Source of the DNA: Theropithecus gelada
Taxonomy: Eukaryota; Chordata; Mammalia; Primates; Cercopithecidae
Length of the DNA: 64,000 bases
Assembly: GCF_003255815.1 (NCBI RefSeq)
Contig: NC_037686.1
Coordinates: 56,331,888-56,395,887, forward strand
Reading direction: 5' to 3'
Position 1 is the first letter of the stretch. Each line of letters opens with the position of its first letter. Of the stretch, positions 21,871-33,696 are shown piece after piece. The notes under the pieces are model-generated. The model worked only from the letters and a program-made list of their open reading frames with translations, had not been told where the DNA came from and made no database searches. The translations under genes were made by a program, and so were the position numbers.

Positions 21871-24800
21871 ATGTGAAGGATGAAGTCCTCATTTCCAGTT
21901 TTGGAAGAAATAGATAATGTTATAAAGATTTGGCTAAGAAATTAAAAAAAAAAGCTTTGTGCAATACTAATTCTATGTAATTATATTAAAAACATGAATA
22001 GTTGTAAACACATAAGAGCTTGGAAAAACCATATTATTATTCTTATTTTTTTATGGGTGAGAAAATTGAAGTTTTCATGATGTAGTTGCCTGAGGTCTCA
22101 GGCTAGTAAGATTCAGCCCAGGGTCTGCTTCTTCTGATTGTCAAGTTTACTGCTTTTTCTATGTGTTCTTTGCTGTCTCATGGCTTTGCCTGTCTTTGAT
22201 CTCTGTGTCTCTGTCATATTGGGGTGGACAGTTGACATTTTTTCAATCCTGGAGACGTCAGTTTTGAAGCTGAAAGAACTAAGGGCTTTTATGAGAGGGG
22301 TAATTGATATCTTAAGGGTGATTGCAAGTTTTGAAACGAGTTTGTGTTTTAGTCTTTATTGTTGTTTTAATAGATTTTTTCCTCTTTTTATGTGTTATAA
22401 GACTCTTCAATTTGGAGGATACAAGATGAACATCAGGAAAACTGTCTGCTTTAGATAAAAGATGCGTTTTTTCATTAGGTTGAAAGTGTCTATGCTGATA
22501 TTTTTCCTATAAACGTGTTTTCTTTTCTCAATATTGGGTTGTAAAATTAAATGTCAAAGAGCCTCTTTATAATACTTCAAAAATACTTCCTTTATCATTA
22601 GGGGAATATTAATCATATCATTTTGCATCATAAACTGGCAAAGACTTTGATTGTTGAATCATTCTGGCATCCTCACATTTTTAATTCCAGGCAGAAAAAG
22701 CCTAATTGCTGAAAGATTGATTGGCTTATAATTCATGCTGAGTTGTAACATACCTAGGAGGAATCATCTAACTCTATACTTGATGAAGTAAACATTATTT
22801 TTACAGCTTGTTGACATAGAAACGTAGACCTTTTTTTTTTTTTTTTTTAGCTTGCCTTGAATAGCACTGTCAGGCTAGTTGACCTCCAAAATTCTTTCAA
22901 ACCCTAGTGTAATTCTCTGGCACTTGAAGTCACTGATACTAGAGAGGCTCGCTTTCTTCAGTCATTCAATGATAAATTACATGTGTAAAGTACCAAATGC
23001 AGCTGGGCATTTATTAAGTGCTCAAGAAATTCTCATCCCCTTGTTAGTGATTTATCAAACTGCTTTAATGTTTAGCTACATTTAGTGTCAGATTTCATCA
23101 TCACTCATTGAGCAATTGCACCACACCAAATTTTTAGGCTTGTAGGGTACAATTATCTGTAGTTAGATCTTTGTTGAATGATTTGAGAGGATAAACAGAT
23201 GCAACCCCAGATGAAAGATATTCAAACAAGTTTATACTCTTCTCAGGTACCCAGAAGGCCAGTGAAATTTGAATATTATCCCCCAACAGTAACAGATGTG
23301 ACACCTGCTTCCAGGAAGCCAGGCAAGGACTCATCCTGTTCTGAATGTGAATGGTATATACTTTTGGAAAGGCTATCACGGGCAACATGAAGTAGTAATC
23401 AAAGACATAAGATACGTGAATTAAATAATTCACATGTTAGAATTTTCCAAACTCTTAAAAATCATAACCAATGACTAGACTGGTTTTTAGAATTTTGTGG
23501 AAGAATTTAGAAAAAATAACCATAACTATTTTCAAATGATCACGGAGTAAAGAAAACTAACAGCACCTTTCTTTTCTATGCTTACTATTGAGAATTCAGA
23601 AAAACTCTGGATGCTTACTAATTTCCACTGGTCAATATCTTATAAAATGTTTTTTACTTGTTTTATTTATACACTAGCTACATAAGTAGCTTATATTTTC
23701 CATAAAGGCCATCTCTCTAATTTAAAAAGTTTTCTTTTGAATTTCCCTACGGCTAATATATTTGTAGGGTCATGGTTCAGATAATATTGTTGTCTGACAA
23801 CAAGTTAGAAAAGGAAGATAAAGGGCTCAGCAGGAGAACCAGGTCAGAGAGGAGCCCTCATTTGTCCTTAAGTCAGGTCAGTTCCTGGAGTTTGACTCTT
23901 CTTAGCTTTCTCCTAGTTGCTCCATACTTTTTGCTCTATCCACTGACCCTCATGTTTACAGTCAGTAATATAACAGGATTGTAGAGTGCTAGAACCAAAA
24001 GTAACATCAGAACATGCTTTGGCTAAGTTTAAAAAGTTTTGTGTTTTCAGTTGTAAAATATGTGTGTCAATAATCAAATAAGAATTCTCATCCCTACCAC
24101 ACACCTACTGCAGGGAAACAAAAACATTGGAGTAGCTTAGAGCACATTTTGCAAATCCTATGTAATAACTTACAAAGATTTTAGAACAATGCAAAAATTC
24201 AAGTGTAAGAGGTCATCCAATACAATGCATATTTGAAGTAAAATACATTTCTGCTTCATGGTCTTCTGGTATAGAAATTTGAAATGAAAAGTGTGAGCAA
24301 GTGTTGTTTTGAGGGCTCTATAAATTGGAAAGAGCAAAGAAAATATAAGCATATTAAGATAAATATTCAATTACTTGAAAGCATAGCATTTGTTTTAAAA
24401 AGTGTATGCCACTCTTTTCCTTTTAATCTATCAATGATGATTTTACTGTGGGTTCCAAAATGGCATTGGAAAAGTGCCACAGAGGGAGGGGCAAAGTTGA
24501 TATATTTCCATTCCTGACAGGGTGTGTCTGGAAGCTTACCTGACCAGCTGTTAGCAGCAACTCTGAAGGCAAGAAGGTAAATGCTTGAATTGCCTGATAT
24601 AATTTTTAACAATGAACACTGCATTGGAAAACCATTTTAAAGAATAGAAACCCAAAGGAGATGTGATTGAAATAGAAGGATACACTTTTTAAAAAATTAA
24701 GTCAAATACTTAAAAAAAGAGAGTTAGTTTTATGATGTTCTGGATTTTCTGCAGATGTGGCAGTCCTCACTGGGAGATATTAATAACACTTGTCGCCTCG

Positions 24801-25330
24801 CTCAGCACCAACCACCTGGTCAGATGCCTGATGTATATGATTGATTTTTTAAAAAATGTAGATGCTTGAATAACTTTTTAAACTTTCACATAACTTGACA
24901 TATTGTATTTTATCTTTCAATGAATTATTTCTGAAACAGAAAATGGTATAATATTTAGAATATCTATATTTTAAACAATGAGAGTTTAGATTTTTTTTTT
25001 TGCACCGTAAGTTGGAAAGCACTTTCGATGGTATCTTTCACAAGTATTTCTTTGTTTTTAGATATTGGTTATTATTTAGTTCGCTATAACCTGGTTTCAA
25101 TATTTGTTCCTGCAGAATAGCATCTATCTGTGTAAAGTTTGAATTTCATTCTTGAGTTGTTAGCAGTTTTGTGGGAATTATAGAAATTATGAGACATGAA
25201 ATATTTTTGGAGTTAAATATTTTTCTTCCTACTATATATAGAAAAAAACAGTTTTACTCAGAATATTTTGGGTTGTTAGAACGTCTATCTTGTCTAAACC
25301 TTTACATTTTTACTACAAGGGAAAATTGTA
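21871..25330. other. AT-rich intergenic stretch, no gene seen
   Basis: Contains a T-run at 22830-22849. I recognise no exon, RNA gene or named repeat. Open frames here are short and unsupported. Confidence 0.4.
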
Positions 25331-25408
25331 ATAAATGAGCTTTTTCTTATATAGTAAATGAACGTTTTCTTATATTGTAGTAAATGAACTTTTTCTAATA
25401 TAGTAAAA
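25331..25408 (+). repeat. Short tandem repeat, 3 x ~25 bp
   Basis: TAAATGAGCTTTTTCTTATA recurs with small changes three times as TAAATGAnCnTTTTCT..ATA units near 25332, 25355 and 25381. Confidence 0.88.
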
Positions 25409-25859
25409 ATTAATAAAAAGTTGAATCTCTTATGCAGAATCTGTTAATTACAGCTGCCTGCAGAATGTATAAAGTTAATATGAAATACTAAATAATCTTC
25501 TAGCATATCAAACATTAGGATTATCTACAATGAAAAATGGGCAGATGATAGCAAATCAATTCATAAATATTATGAAGGGCTCTCATGTGCTGCCATTGTG
25601 TTCTTCACTGATGGATAAAAAGATGAATTAAAAACACTGAACATACCTTCAAGATAATTATGATTTGGAAGTAAAGACAGCAGTATAAAAAATAATTACC
25701 TTACAGTGTGATAGAGGAGTTAAGGGAAACAAATGCTGTATGGTTATTGTATACAGTGGTGACTAATTAACTCTTTAGAGGGAGAGGTTGGAGGAAAGTG
25801 AAAGAAGGTTTTACATGTGTAATAAAGCCAGAAGGAAAGAAAACAAGCAAAATAGATCA

Positions 25860-26900
25860 TTTGTTGATACCTCAAACACTGTAAAAACGGAAAAAAATAC
25901 CTTTAAAAAATTAAAAATGCTACACATTCCAGATAATTAATATTTAAAAATGTATCTTCAAAGCTAACAACATAAGTTAAAATCTTACAGGAAATATTTT
26001 TTTTCTTGTAAAAAATTGAAAGTAGATGAAGCTTTAAAATTAAGTTGAAAATACATTACTTTCAAGGTTTTGAAGTGATAGAAGACAGCGCCAGAAAATA
26101 TCGATAATTTTAAGTAAATAAGAGTAAAAACAGTTCTATAATAACAATAAAGAAAATAAATAAAGGAGGGTAACAGCTAGAGGAATTTTTTTTAAAGAAC
26201 AAGTTTGAGAAACATAAAATGTTTATATAATATGAAGAGTTCATAATGATCAATAAATAAATGATCAAGACTTCAATAGATAATTGACAAATAAGTAAGA
26301 GACAGTTAATATGTGAGAATTAATAAAGAGAAAAGAACGCATGGAGAAACATTCAAATGTTAGCAAGTATCAATGCCATGTAAATTTAAAAATAATACAA
26401 TTTTCTTTTTATTTTTTAAGTTATTAAGAATGATAATAATATCTGAAAAAGGTGATTATGATATAGCTGTTTCATCTGTAACTTTTGGTTGACAGTACGA
26501 AAGTTAAAAATCTTTATAATACTTGACCTAGAAATCCCATGTTGAAAAAGATACTCTGAAGAAATAATATGAAGGGAGATAAAAGCTCTATTTATGACAA
26601 TGTTTATTGTAGAATTATTCATATCAATAAAAACTGGGAAGCTAATTTAAATATCTAGCAATAAGATATGTTTAAATGTTTAGATATATCAATATAATGA
26701 GACATCATAAGGCCATTAAAAGAACATGTATGAAGGCAGCATTAGTGAGGATAAACACTGAAGATGCAATTCGAAGTGAAGACAAGTGAACATAAAATGT
26801 TCATATAAACAGACACACACACACACACACATGAATGCAGTGATTGAGAGACTGGAAAGCGCATGGAAAAATAAAGGCAATTTATTTGTCAATATTATGA
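25860..26900 (+). mobile_element. Ancient L1 (L1M) ORF2 end
   Basis: A-rich + strand sequence with late-ORF2 blocks: GAAATCCCATGTTGAAAAAG, TTTATTGTAGAATTATTCAT, CATCATAAGGCCATTAAAAG. A (CA)n run interrupts it at 26813-26831. Confidence 0.65.
26813..26831 (+). repeat. (CA)n microsatellite
   Basis: About nine ACs within the ancient L1 sequence. Confidence 0.95.
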
Positions 26901-26984
26901 GGGCAAAATTCCTCATTACTATTATTCTGCCATCTGTATAACAAATTAGACTTTGAGAATAAAATACCTTCTTCTGCTTCATCA

Positions 26985-28150
26985 GAGGTTAAATCGTGAA
27001 TCACTTATCTGGAAAACATTATAGGCAAATATATGATAGTATTTGTATCGATATAAAATGAATTTTTTTCTTTTTCTTCTGACTAGGAACTGCTTATCAT
27101 CTCCTTCCTATATAGCTATGGTCAGTAGGAGGTGACGTTGGGGATAGTACATGGGAGATACCATGTAAGTCAGTCCCAATTAGGCTAAGATTGTTTGCAA
27201 TCTTGAAATCTCAATCTCTATTTATGATACATTTGCACAGATTTCAACGCAATTTGAGAAGGATTTTTTGAGTAAATTTTCAGTCTAGAGAAGCAACCCC
27301 CATAAAGATTGTAGGAGTCTTTGGAGGACAAACTGGAGCTTGAGATGTGCCTTCCAGAGAGGGAGTTCGAGGCCATCCTGAGATGGACTCTCAGTGCTAG
27401 GGGGTCCTTTCTATAACCAGTGGCCTTGGTAAGAGACACAAACAAGACATGGACCTGCTGGTGGCATCTGCATCTCATAGAGCCACATGGTTGTCACTCA
27501 GGACACGGCCTTTGTGAGCACAAGTGTTATCTGCTCCAGAGGGTGGCCTGGTATAGGAAGAAAGAGGGTGGCTTTGAAATCAGACTGACAGAACTGATTT
27601 GCCCACCACCTGTGCCACGTAGTGGTTGGATGTAAAATGAAAATTATTTCTAACTTACAGGATGTTTTGAAAAATAGAGACAGTATTTGTGAATTGCCAG
27701 ACATATCACAAGCTCAAATTAAACGGTAGCTATTAGGACTATAATGTCATTGCGGGTGGAGTTAGCACCAATTACTTAAGCTGAATGAATTTTCGGGGAC
27801 CTTACTATTTTAAAAGGTTATTTCAAGTCTGTTTGAAAATAATGATGACTGAAGTAAATTGCATACAAGTTTTTCAAGTTGTAGCTTACTAAGAGGCAGC
27901 CTGTGTGAGCAATTGCCTTTAGACTCAATCAAACAGTAACTTCTTTGTGTGGTGGATATTTTCCAGAGTAAACACCAAGTACGGCCTGTGAGTGCTTGGG
28001 GAGCATTTCCTAAATGCACCTGGAGCCAAAATTTCATTGTGAAAAATTTCTCTTCCATTTTCCATACACAGTATTCTTAGCTATTGGGTTAGGTACTAAC
28101 TTGCAATGTCTTAAAATTAACTGCCATGTTTAGTAATACATCTACAATAC
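26985..28150. other. Intergenic stretch with MIR-like block
   Basis: A MIR-like segment lies near 27555-27738. The rest (27080-27550 and 27740-28150) is not recognised as repeat and shows no exon structure. Confidence 0.4.
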
Positions 28151-28609
28151 ATTTTAAAATTAAACTTTATACATATATGCCTACATGAACATCCCCCCAC
28201 ACATTAATACATAAGTGCATAAGAAATAATTGTAAGTTTAATGTGTAACCAACACTTCAATCAAAAAAGGAACCAGTACCAGCTTCCCAGAAGTCTCCTT
28301 CATGCCTAGTTTACTTCTGTACATCTTTCCCCAACTCTGGGTACAATGGTGTCTTGTTGGCAGTTTGAAATTAACCTTAATGGGGTATTTACACCATAGA
28401 AATGAGCAAACATTGTGAATCATGGATTTTTGTTGACTTTTGTGTTTTGAGGGACAGTTTACTAGTCTGCTGCTGCCCCTACCTGTGGCTAACCACAATT
28501 CTCCCCACCCATTCCTAAGGGTAGCCACTCTCTTGACCTCTAAAACTGCAGAGTAGTTTTGCCAGTTTTGGAACTTTATGTAAATGGAATCATACAGTAT
28601 GAAAGTTTT
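28151..28609 (-). mobile_element. Ancient L1 3' UTR, left part
   Basis: Reverse-strand L1M-type sequence ending TAAATGGAATCATACAGTAT. It continues after the nested Alu at 28864 onward. Confidence 0.55.
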
Positions 28610-28625
28610 CATGTATGATTTCTTT

Positions 28626-28847
28626 TTCTTTTTCTTTTTTTTTTTCTTTTTTGAGATGGAATTTCGCTCATTGCCCAGGCTGGAGTGCAATGGCATGATT
28701 TTGGTTCATTGCAACCTTTGCCTCCCAGGTTCAAGCGATTCTCCTGCCTCAGCCTCCCAAGTAGCTGAGATTACAGGCATGAGCCACCATGCCCGGCTAA
28801 TTTTGTATTTTTAGTAGAAACAGAGTTTCACCATGTTGGCCAGGCTG
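28626..28847 (-). mobile_element. 5'-truncated Alu with target duplication
   Basis: Reverse Alu with its T-run at the left. It stops inside the left arm at TTGGCCAGGCTG. It is flanked by CATGTATGATTTCTTT at 28610-28625 and 28848-28863. Confidence 0.95.
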
Positions 28848-28863
28848 CATGTATGATTTCTTT

Positions 28864-29065
28864 TACTCAACGTTATGTTATGATGTGATGTGAGATCCAT
28901 GCTATGTGTTTATTCTGCTGATGATGGACATTACGTTGTTCCTGAGTTTTGGCTATTATGAAAGTGTTGCTATGAACATATTTGTACATATTTTAAAAAA
29001 ATTCTCAAGGTGATTTTGCTACATACCTTTGAGAAATCTCTCTTACAATTACATTTTAGTATTAT
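28864..29065 (-). mobile_element. Ancient L1 3' end, right part
   Basis: Continuation of the interrupted L1: GTTCCTGAGTTTTGGCTATT and TGTTGCTATGAACATATTTG. Confidence 0.6.
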
Positions 29066-29189
29066 AATATTTAGATCTCTGCCTTTTCTATTTCTTGCTA
29101 AATGGGTCCTATTTTGAATCCAATTGATTCAGAATTTGTGATTTAGTCATTACTGTTTTCACATTAGTGTCCATGTAAAAGGCATTATT

Positions 29190-29560
29190 GAAATGCCAGG
29201 GGTTTGGTCTATGTCCTATTGCTCACCGCACAGACAGGCAATCACTGAGACAAGTGTTGCCAGGGAAGAAGGCTTTAATCAGATGATGTCAGCCAAAGGG
29301 ATGGGGGATAAATCTCAAATCATTCTCCCTCGACTGACTAAAATGGGAGGTTTATATAGTGGGGAAGAAACATAGCTACATATGGGAAAATAAGAATTAG
29401 GGAGCAAAAGAAAGCCATCAAGATGAGTGAGGGTTCTGCCATCTCTCTGCGTGGCATGATGTAAATTTTAGTTGCTGGATACTCTCTGGGAGGCCTGACG
29501 ATGGGTTTCCTGAGGAAGGAATTCAGATAAGACAAATGTGAGTTTCAAGCTTTAAGACCA
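29190..29560 (-). mobile_element. Possible ERV1-type solo LTR
   Basis: On the minus strand it has a TATATAAACC box (near 29349-29358) and an end reading CTGTGCGGTGAGCAATAGGA before ..CCCTGGCA. This style is seen in gammaretrovirus-like LTRs. No target duplication was found; family not assigned. Confidence 0.4.
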
Positions 29561-32090
29561 GGAGGGTCAATTTCTATGTTTATTCATAAAGACCATAAAC
29601 TCACTTCCATGGAACAATTACGCTGATTTCAAAGGGATGTTTGATGAGGACAAAACAACTAACCTTAAATTTCTTTTTCTTTTCTTTTTAATTGCAACAG
29701 CATAGCATAACATGACTTTTACTAAGTGTCTAAGCTTATTTTTAATAAATAAAAGCAATGTTAAAAGCTTAAAACTATTTTTAAAGTCTTATATTTTAAA
29801 ATTGCTTATTTGAATCTGTGTTATTAGAATAATCAAATCTTAATGAGTGCTTCCTACAAAATACTCATTTTCCTTTTCTATTTCATTTTATAAATTAATA
29901 TCTTACTCTTCTATGCTTCTTAAACTCTACTCCTGAACCTGTGAATGCATTATCTGCTCTGTCAGGTCATAGATTTCTTGAAGGCAGAGATTGTGTCTTG
30001 TTCAGTTCATCCTTTTATTTAGAGTGACTAACCCAGTGGGAGAACTTCATAATTAGGTTGGTGTCAGATTTAGGCAGTTTCTAATTTAAAAAACTGACTC
30101 CTCCCAACGCCCCCCAAAACCAAACAACCCTTTGGAAGGTGGTTAGCAGATGACATTTCAATCAAGTCATTAAATGTTCATTATTTGCTATGTTTCAGAC
30201 TTGTATGTAAAGCCAGGAAAAATCTTCCTATTGTAAGTGCTTATATATAGTCATTAAACTTTAACAGCAACTGTCCAGCTGTTTCTTCTTTTTTTTTTTT
30301 TTTTTTTTTTTTGGTTGTTTTCTGTTACTGTTGTTCTTTCAACTCCCTTGGAAGGTAAGGCAGCATTAAAGCTGCACAAAACTGTAATGAAAGCTTAGAA
30401 CCAGGTAACACTCAGAAAAGGGAATTGTTGCTGGGGTGAGAGCATCACAGTACTCCTGGAAAGTAGTTCACAAAGTTTATAGAAGCTTGATGCAGAAATG
30501 GGCAGAGAGAGTTTTGGAGAGTTCTGTAGCCCACAGAGTGAGTCAGTGTAGTGCCAGAATTAGAATGGAATGGAATGTGAAAAACTGTGTGATCTAGGAG
30601 GAAGCAGCCCTAGGCATGAGGAGGTCTTAGCCTTGCTTTGCTTTTGGACAGCTGCGTGATTGTTGCAAGTCACTTCACCTCATTTGACCTCAGTTTTTTT
30701 TTATCTTGAGAAGTAGGGAGTTGGCCTGCATGAGTAGTCATGTCCTTTCTAACACAGGCAAGACTCTGATCATTCAGTTCTGGGAGTGCTCATGTTAGAA
30801 GACAGCAGGAGTGAAGCTAAGTGATTAACTGGAATATTTGAAGAGCCAGGTTGGGATCATTCAGTCTTTCTATCTAATCGCTTCTTTTCCTTCAATATAG
30901 TCAGGCTCTAGTCTTCTTTTAATAGTGGTGACCAAATGGCCAGAATGCCCTTTACCTTCGCCTCCTTTGATGCTGAAGATTTTGATCAAATATCAACCTA
31001 AGTTATACAACAAAGGTTTTAAAAAATATTAGACTACGTTTCACACAAAATTTTATCATTAATCAAAAGCCTGTGAAATCCCCCCAACTCAGACCATCTT
31101 TAGTTTGTTGGTTTTCTTTTCTTTGTTAGTAGACTTGTTACTATATGGGTAATGTGAGCCATGTGTAGAGAAAATATGCTGGACATCAAGATGTTTACCA
31201 ATATATGCAAAGGTAGCTTTCTGAGATGTGAGGCGTTATTGAATTTTCAGACACATCCAGGACATTCATTACTCAAAAAACACCCACCAATTAAGGCATA
31301 ATGCTCCTGAAAGCACTCTGGTAGTCTCTGATTACCCTGAAATTCATTTGAAAATACAAAGCATGTCTCAAACCCAGTTCACAGATGCCAGATGAGAACT
31401 GTGAGTCAGGTACAAACTTGGCAGAAATAAAACGTAAGAATAAAATGGACTATAAGCTGAATAACGCGGGAAAGTACCCACATAGCAGGCATGTGTTTGA
31501 TCATCTATCATCAGTTGAGGGGCAAGTTAGAAATGGTAGATACAGTAGAAAGAGCACTAGTTAGTTTTGGGCCAAATATATGTGCTGTTTGATTCTGCAG
31601 TTTTCTTCTCTGAAAAAGAGGGAATGATCACATCTACCTTGCAGATTGTAGGATTAAAGCTAACATATGTCAGATATTTAGCACACATTAGACACATTTT
31701 TTTAAAAGTTACATAATGTTATCTTTTTGAATTAGGTTTTATAGGCTAAAAAAGTCTATTTTAACTGGCTGGGAAAGTGTTAAAATAAATTACACCATTC
31801 CATTCAATGCAGCAATATTTCTTCATGCTTATGGTGTGCTGTATCTGATGATAAAAGCACGAATAAGAGGATTTACATTTCTATCTTGGAAATACACAAT
31901 ATCTATAGGCAAAGAGACAAAAGAAAAAGTATTTCATTTGAGAGGCATAGGTCAGTGGTGAGATCTACATATTCTCTTGATACTCTGGAATAGATTGGGT
32001 GGGGAAGGCAAGATACCTGTTCTTAGGAAGTCACTGTCTTACTTTGGTTCTATATTATCTGTGGTTCTACACTGTCAAAGAGGACATTGA
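29561..32090. other. Intergenic stretch, no gene seen
   Basis: A T-run lies at 30291-30313 and MIR/L2-like scraps near 29950-30050, 30640-30700 and 31590-31690. No exon was recognised. Confidence 0.4.
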
Positions 32091-32096
32091 ACCTGG

Positions 32097-32475
32097 TGAT
32101 ACAGTTTGGCTCTGTGTCCTTACTCAAATTTTGTCTCACATTGTAATCCCCATAATCCCCACGTGTTGAGGGGGGGACCTAGTGGGAGGTGATTGGATCA
32201 TGGGGGCAGTTTCCCACACGCTGTCCTCATGATAGTGAGTGAGTTCTCACGAGATCTGATGGTTTTATAAGTGTTTGGAAGTTCCTCCTTTTCTCTCTCT
32301 CTCTCCTGCCTCCTAATGAAGAAGGCACTTGCTTCTCCTTCTCCTTACACCATGATTGTAAGTTTCCTGAGGTTTCCCCAGCCATGCGGAACTGTGAGTG
32401 AATTAAAATTCTTTCCTTTATAAATGACCCAGTCTCTGGTATTTCTTTATAGTAGTGTGAAAATGGACTAGTACA
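32097..32475 (+). mobile_element. MST-type MaLR solo LTR
   Basis: Begins TGATACAGTTTGGCTCTGTG and ends ACTAGTACA. The flanking 5-mers CCTGG (32092-32096) and CTTGG (32476-32480) are a target duplication with one change. It lies about 1 kb upstream of the SERPINB12 start exon, in the sense orientation. Confidence 0.9.
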
Positions 32476-32814
32476 CTTGGTGACATCAAAACTCCCAGCA
32501 TCATTCAAGATTTATTGTTTCTTGAACAATATGAGTGATTGACTGAAGTGCCTCAAGTTCTGTAGTTTGCATGTGGCATGAGTCAAAAGGGGGTGAGAAT
32601 GTTAACAAGGGACATGACCCATGGGAATTTGCTGGGCATATCCTCAGTCGCAGAGCAATGAGGGGAGAGTACAGGCAAAAAGTGTAAGCTGAACCAGCCA
32701 CAACCTGTGGAGAACAATGAGATGGGATGATGTTTGCTTGGCTGCTAACTCGATAGTAAAGAATGTTAGCCTTTGGCTTCATTTTGCCTGAATAAAGGGA
32801 GTTCTACCACAAAG

Positions 32815-33275
32815 TGGGTAGGATTGTGTCCCCTCAAAATATAGTTAAAGTCCTAATCCCTCTACCTGTGAATATGACCTTGTTTGGAAATAGGATCTTT
32901 GCAGATGTAGTCAAATTAAGATGAGGTTGTACTGGCTTAGGATGGGCCCTAATTCAATGACTGCTCTCTTTAAAAGAAGAGGGAAATTTGGATACATACA
33001 TGGATGATAAAGAGAAGAATGTGAAGATGGAGGCAGAGAGATGAGTGATTTGTCTACAAGTCAAGGAATGTCAAAGTTTGCTGGCAACCACCAGAAGCTG
33101 AGAGAGAGGCGTGAAACAGATTTTTCCCTGAGAGTCCTGAAATGAACCAAATCTGCCGACATCTTGATTTTGGACGTCTGTTCCCCAGAACCATGGGAGA
33201 ATAAACTCCTGCTATTTAAACCACTCAGTCTGTGGTAATTTCTTATGGCAGCCCCAGGAAACAAATTCACACCAC
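32815..33275 (+). mobile_element. MLT1-type MaLR LTR just upstream of SERPINB12
   Basis: Contains ATTGTGTCCCCTCAAAATA, ATAGGATCTTTGCAGATGTA, CTTGATTTTGGACGTCTG and GAGAATAAACTCCTGCTATT, all typical of MLT1 LTRs. It ends about 235 bases before the start-exon acceptor and is in the sense orientation. Confidence 0.85.
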
Positions 33276-33297
33276 TAAATGAAAATAGATCCCTGTC

Positions 33298-33346
33298 TAT
33301 CAATATCAATATCAATATCAATAAATATCAATATCAACACCAATAT
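33298..33346 (+). repeat. (TATCAA)n microsatellite
   Basis: Six-base units TATCAA, about seven copies with interruptions, between the MLT1 LTR and the SERPINB12 start exon. Confidence 0.95.
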
Positions 33347-33480
33347 TTATATACAGGGATGATAATGACCTTAGTTTTCCAGTTCTTAATAGCATACTGA
33401 ATAATTGTGCATGATTGCATTTCAGGTATGTAAAATAATAATTGTTTGTTCACTTATTTTCTTACAATCACCATTTTCTC

Positions 33481-33510
33481 CTTCTCCTTTTTTTTTTTTT
33501 TTGGTTTTAG
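33481..33510 (+). promoter_or_regulatory. SERPINB12: 3' splice acceptor before the SERPINB12 start exon
   Basis: A pyrimidine-rich run of about 25 bases followed by GGTTTTAG ends 18 bases before the ATG. This arrangement, with the start codon in the second exon, is usual for clade B serpin genes. Confidence 0.75.
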
Positions 33511-33528
33511 ATCATTATAGGTTTTACA

Positions 33529-33696
33529 ATGGACTCTCTTGTTGCAGCAAACACCAAATTTTGCTTTGATCTTTTGCAAGAGATAAGCAAAGATGATCAT
33601 CATAAAAACGTATTTTTCTCTCCCCTGAGCCTCTCAGCTGCCCTTGGTATGGTCCGCTTGGGGGCTAGAAATGAGAGTGCACATCAGATTGATGAG
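33529..33696 (+). CDS. SERPINB12: SERPINB12 coding exon 1 (start codon)
   Basis: Encodes residues 1-56, beginning MDSLVAANTKFCFDLL and including the FFSPLSLSAALGM segment typical of serpin helix A to strand 6B. The exon ends GATGAG before GTACGT and is in phase 0. A long polypyrimidine tract ending TTTTAG at 33510, 18 bases before the ATG, marks a splice acceptor. The ATG therefore lies in an internal exon and at least one noncoding 5' exon must lie upstream. A second AG at 33519-33520 is also possible. I could not locate the upstream exon. Confidence 0.96.
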
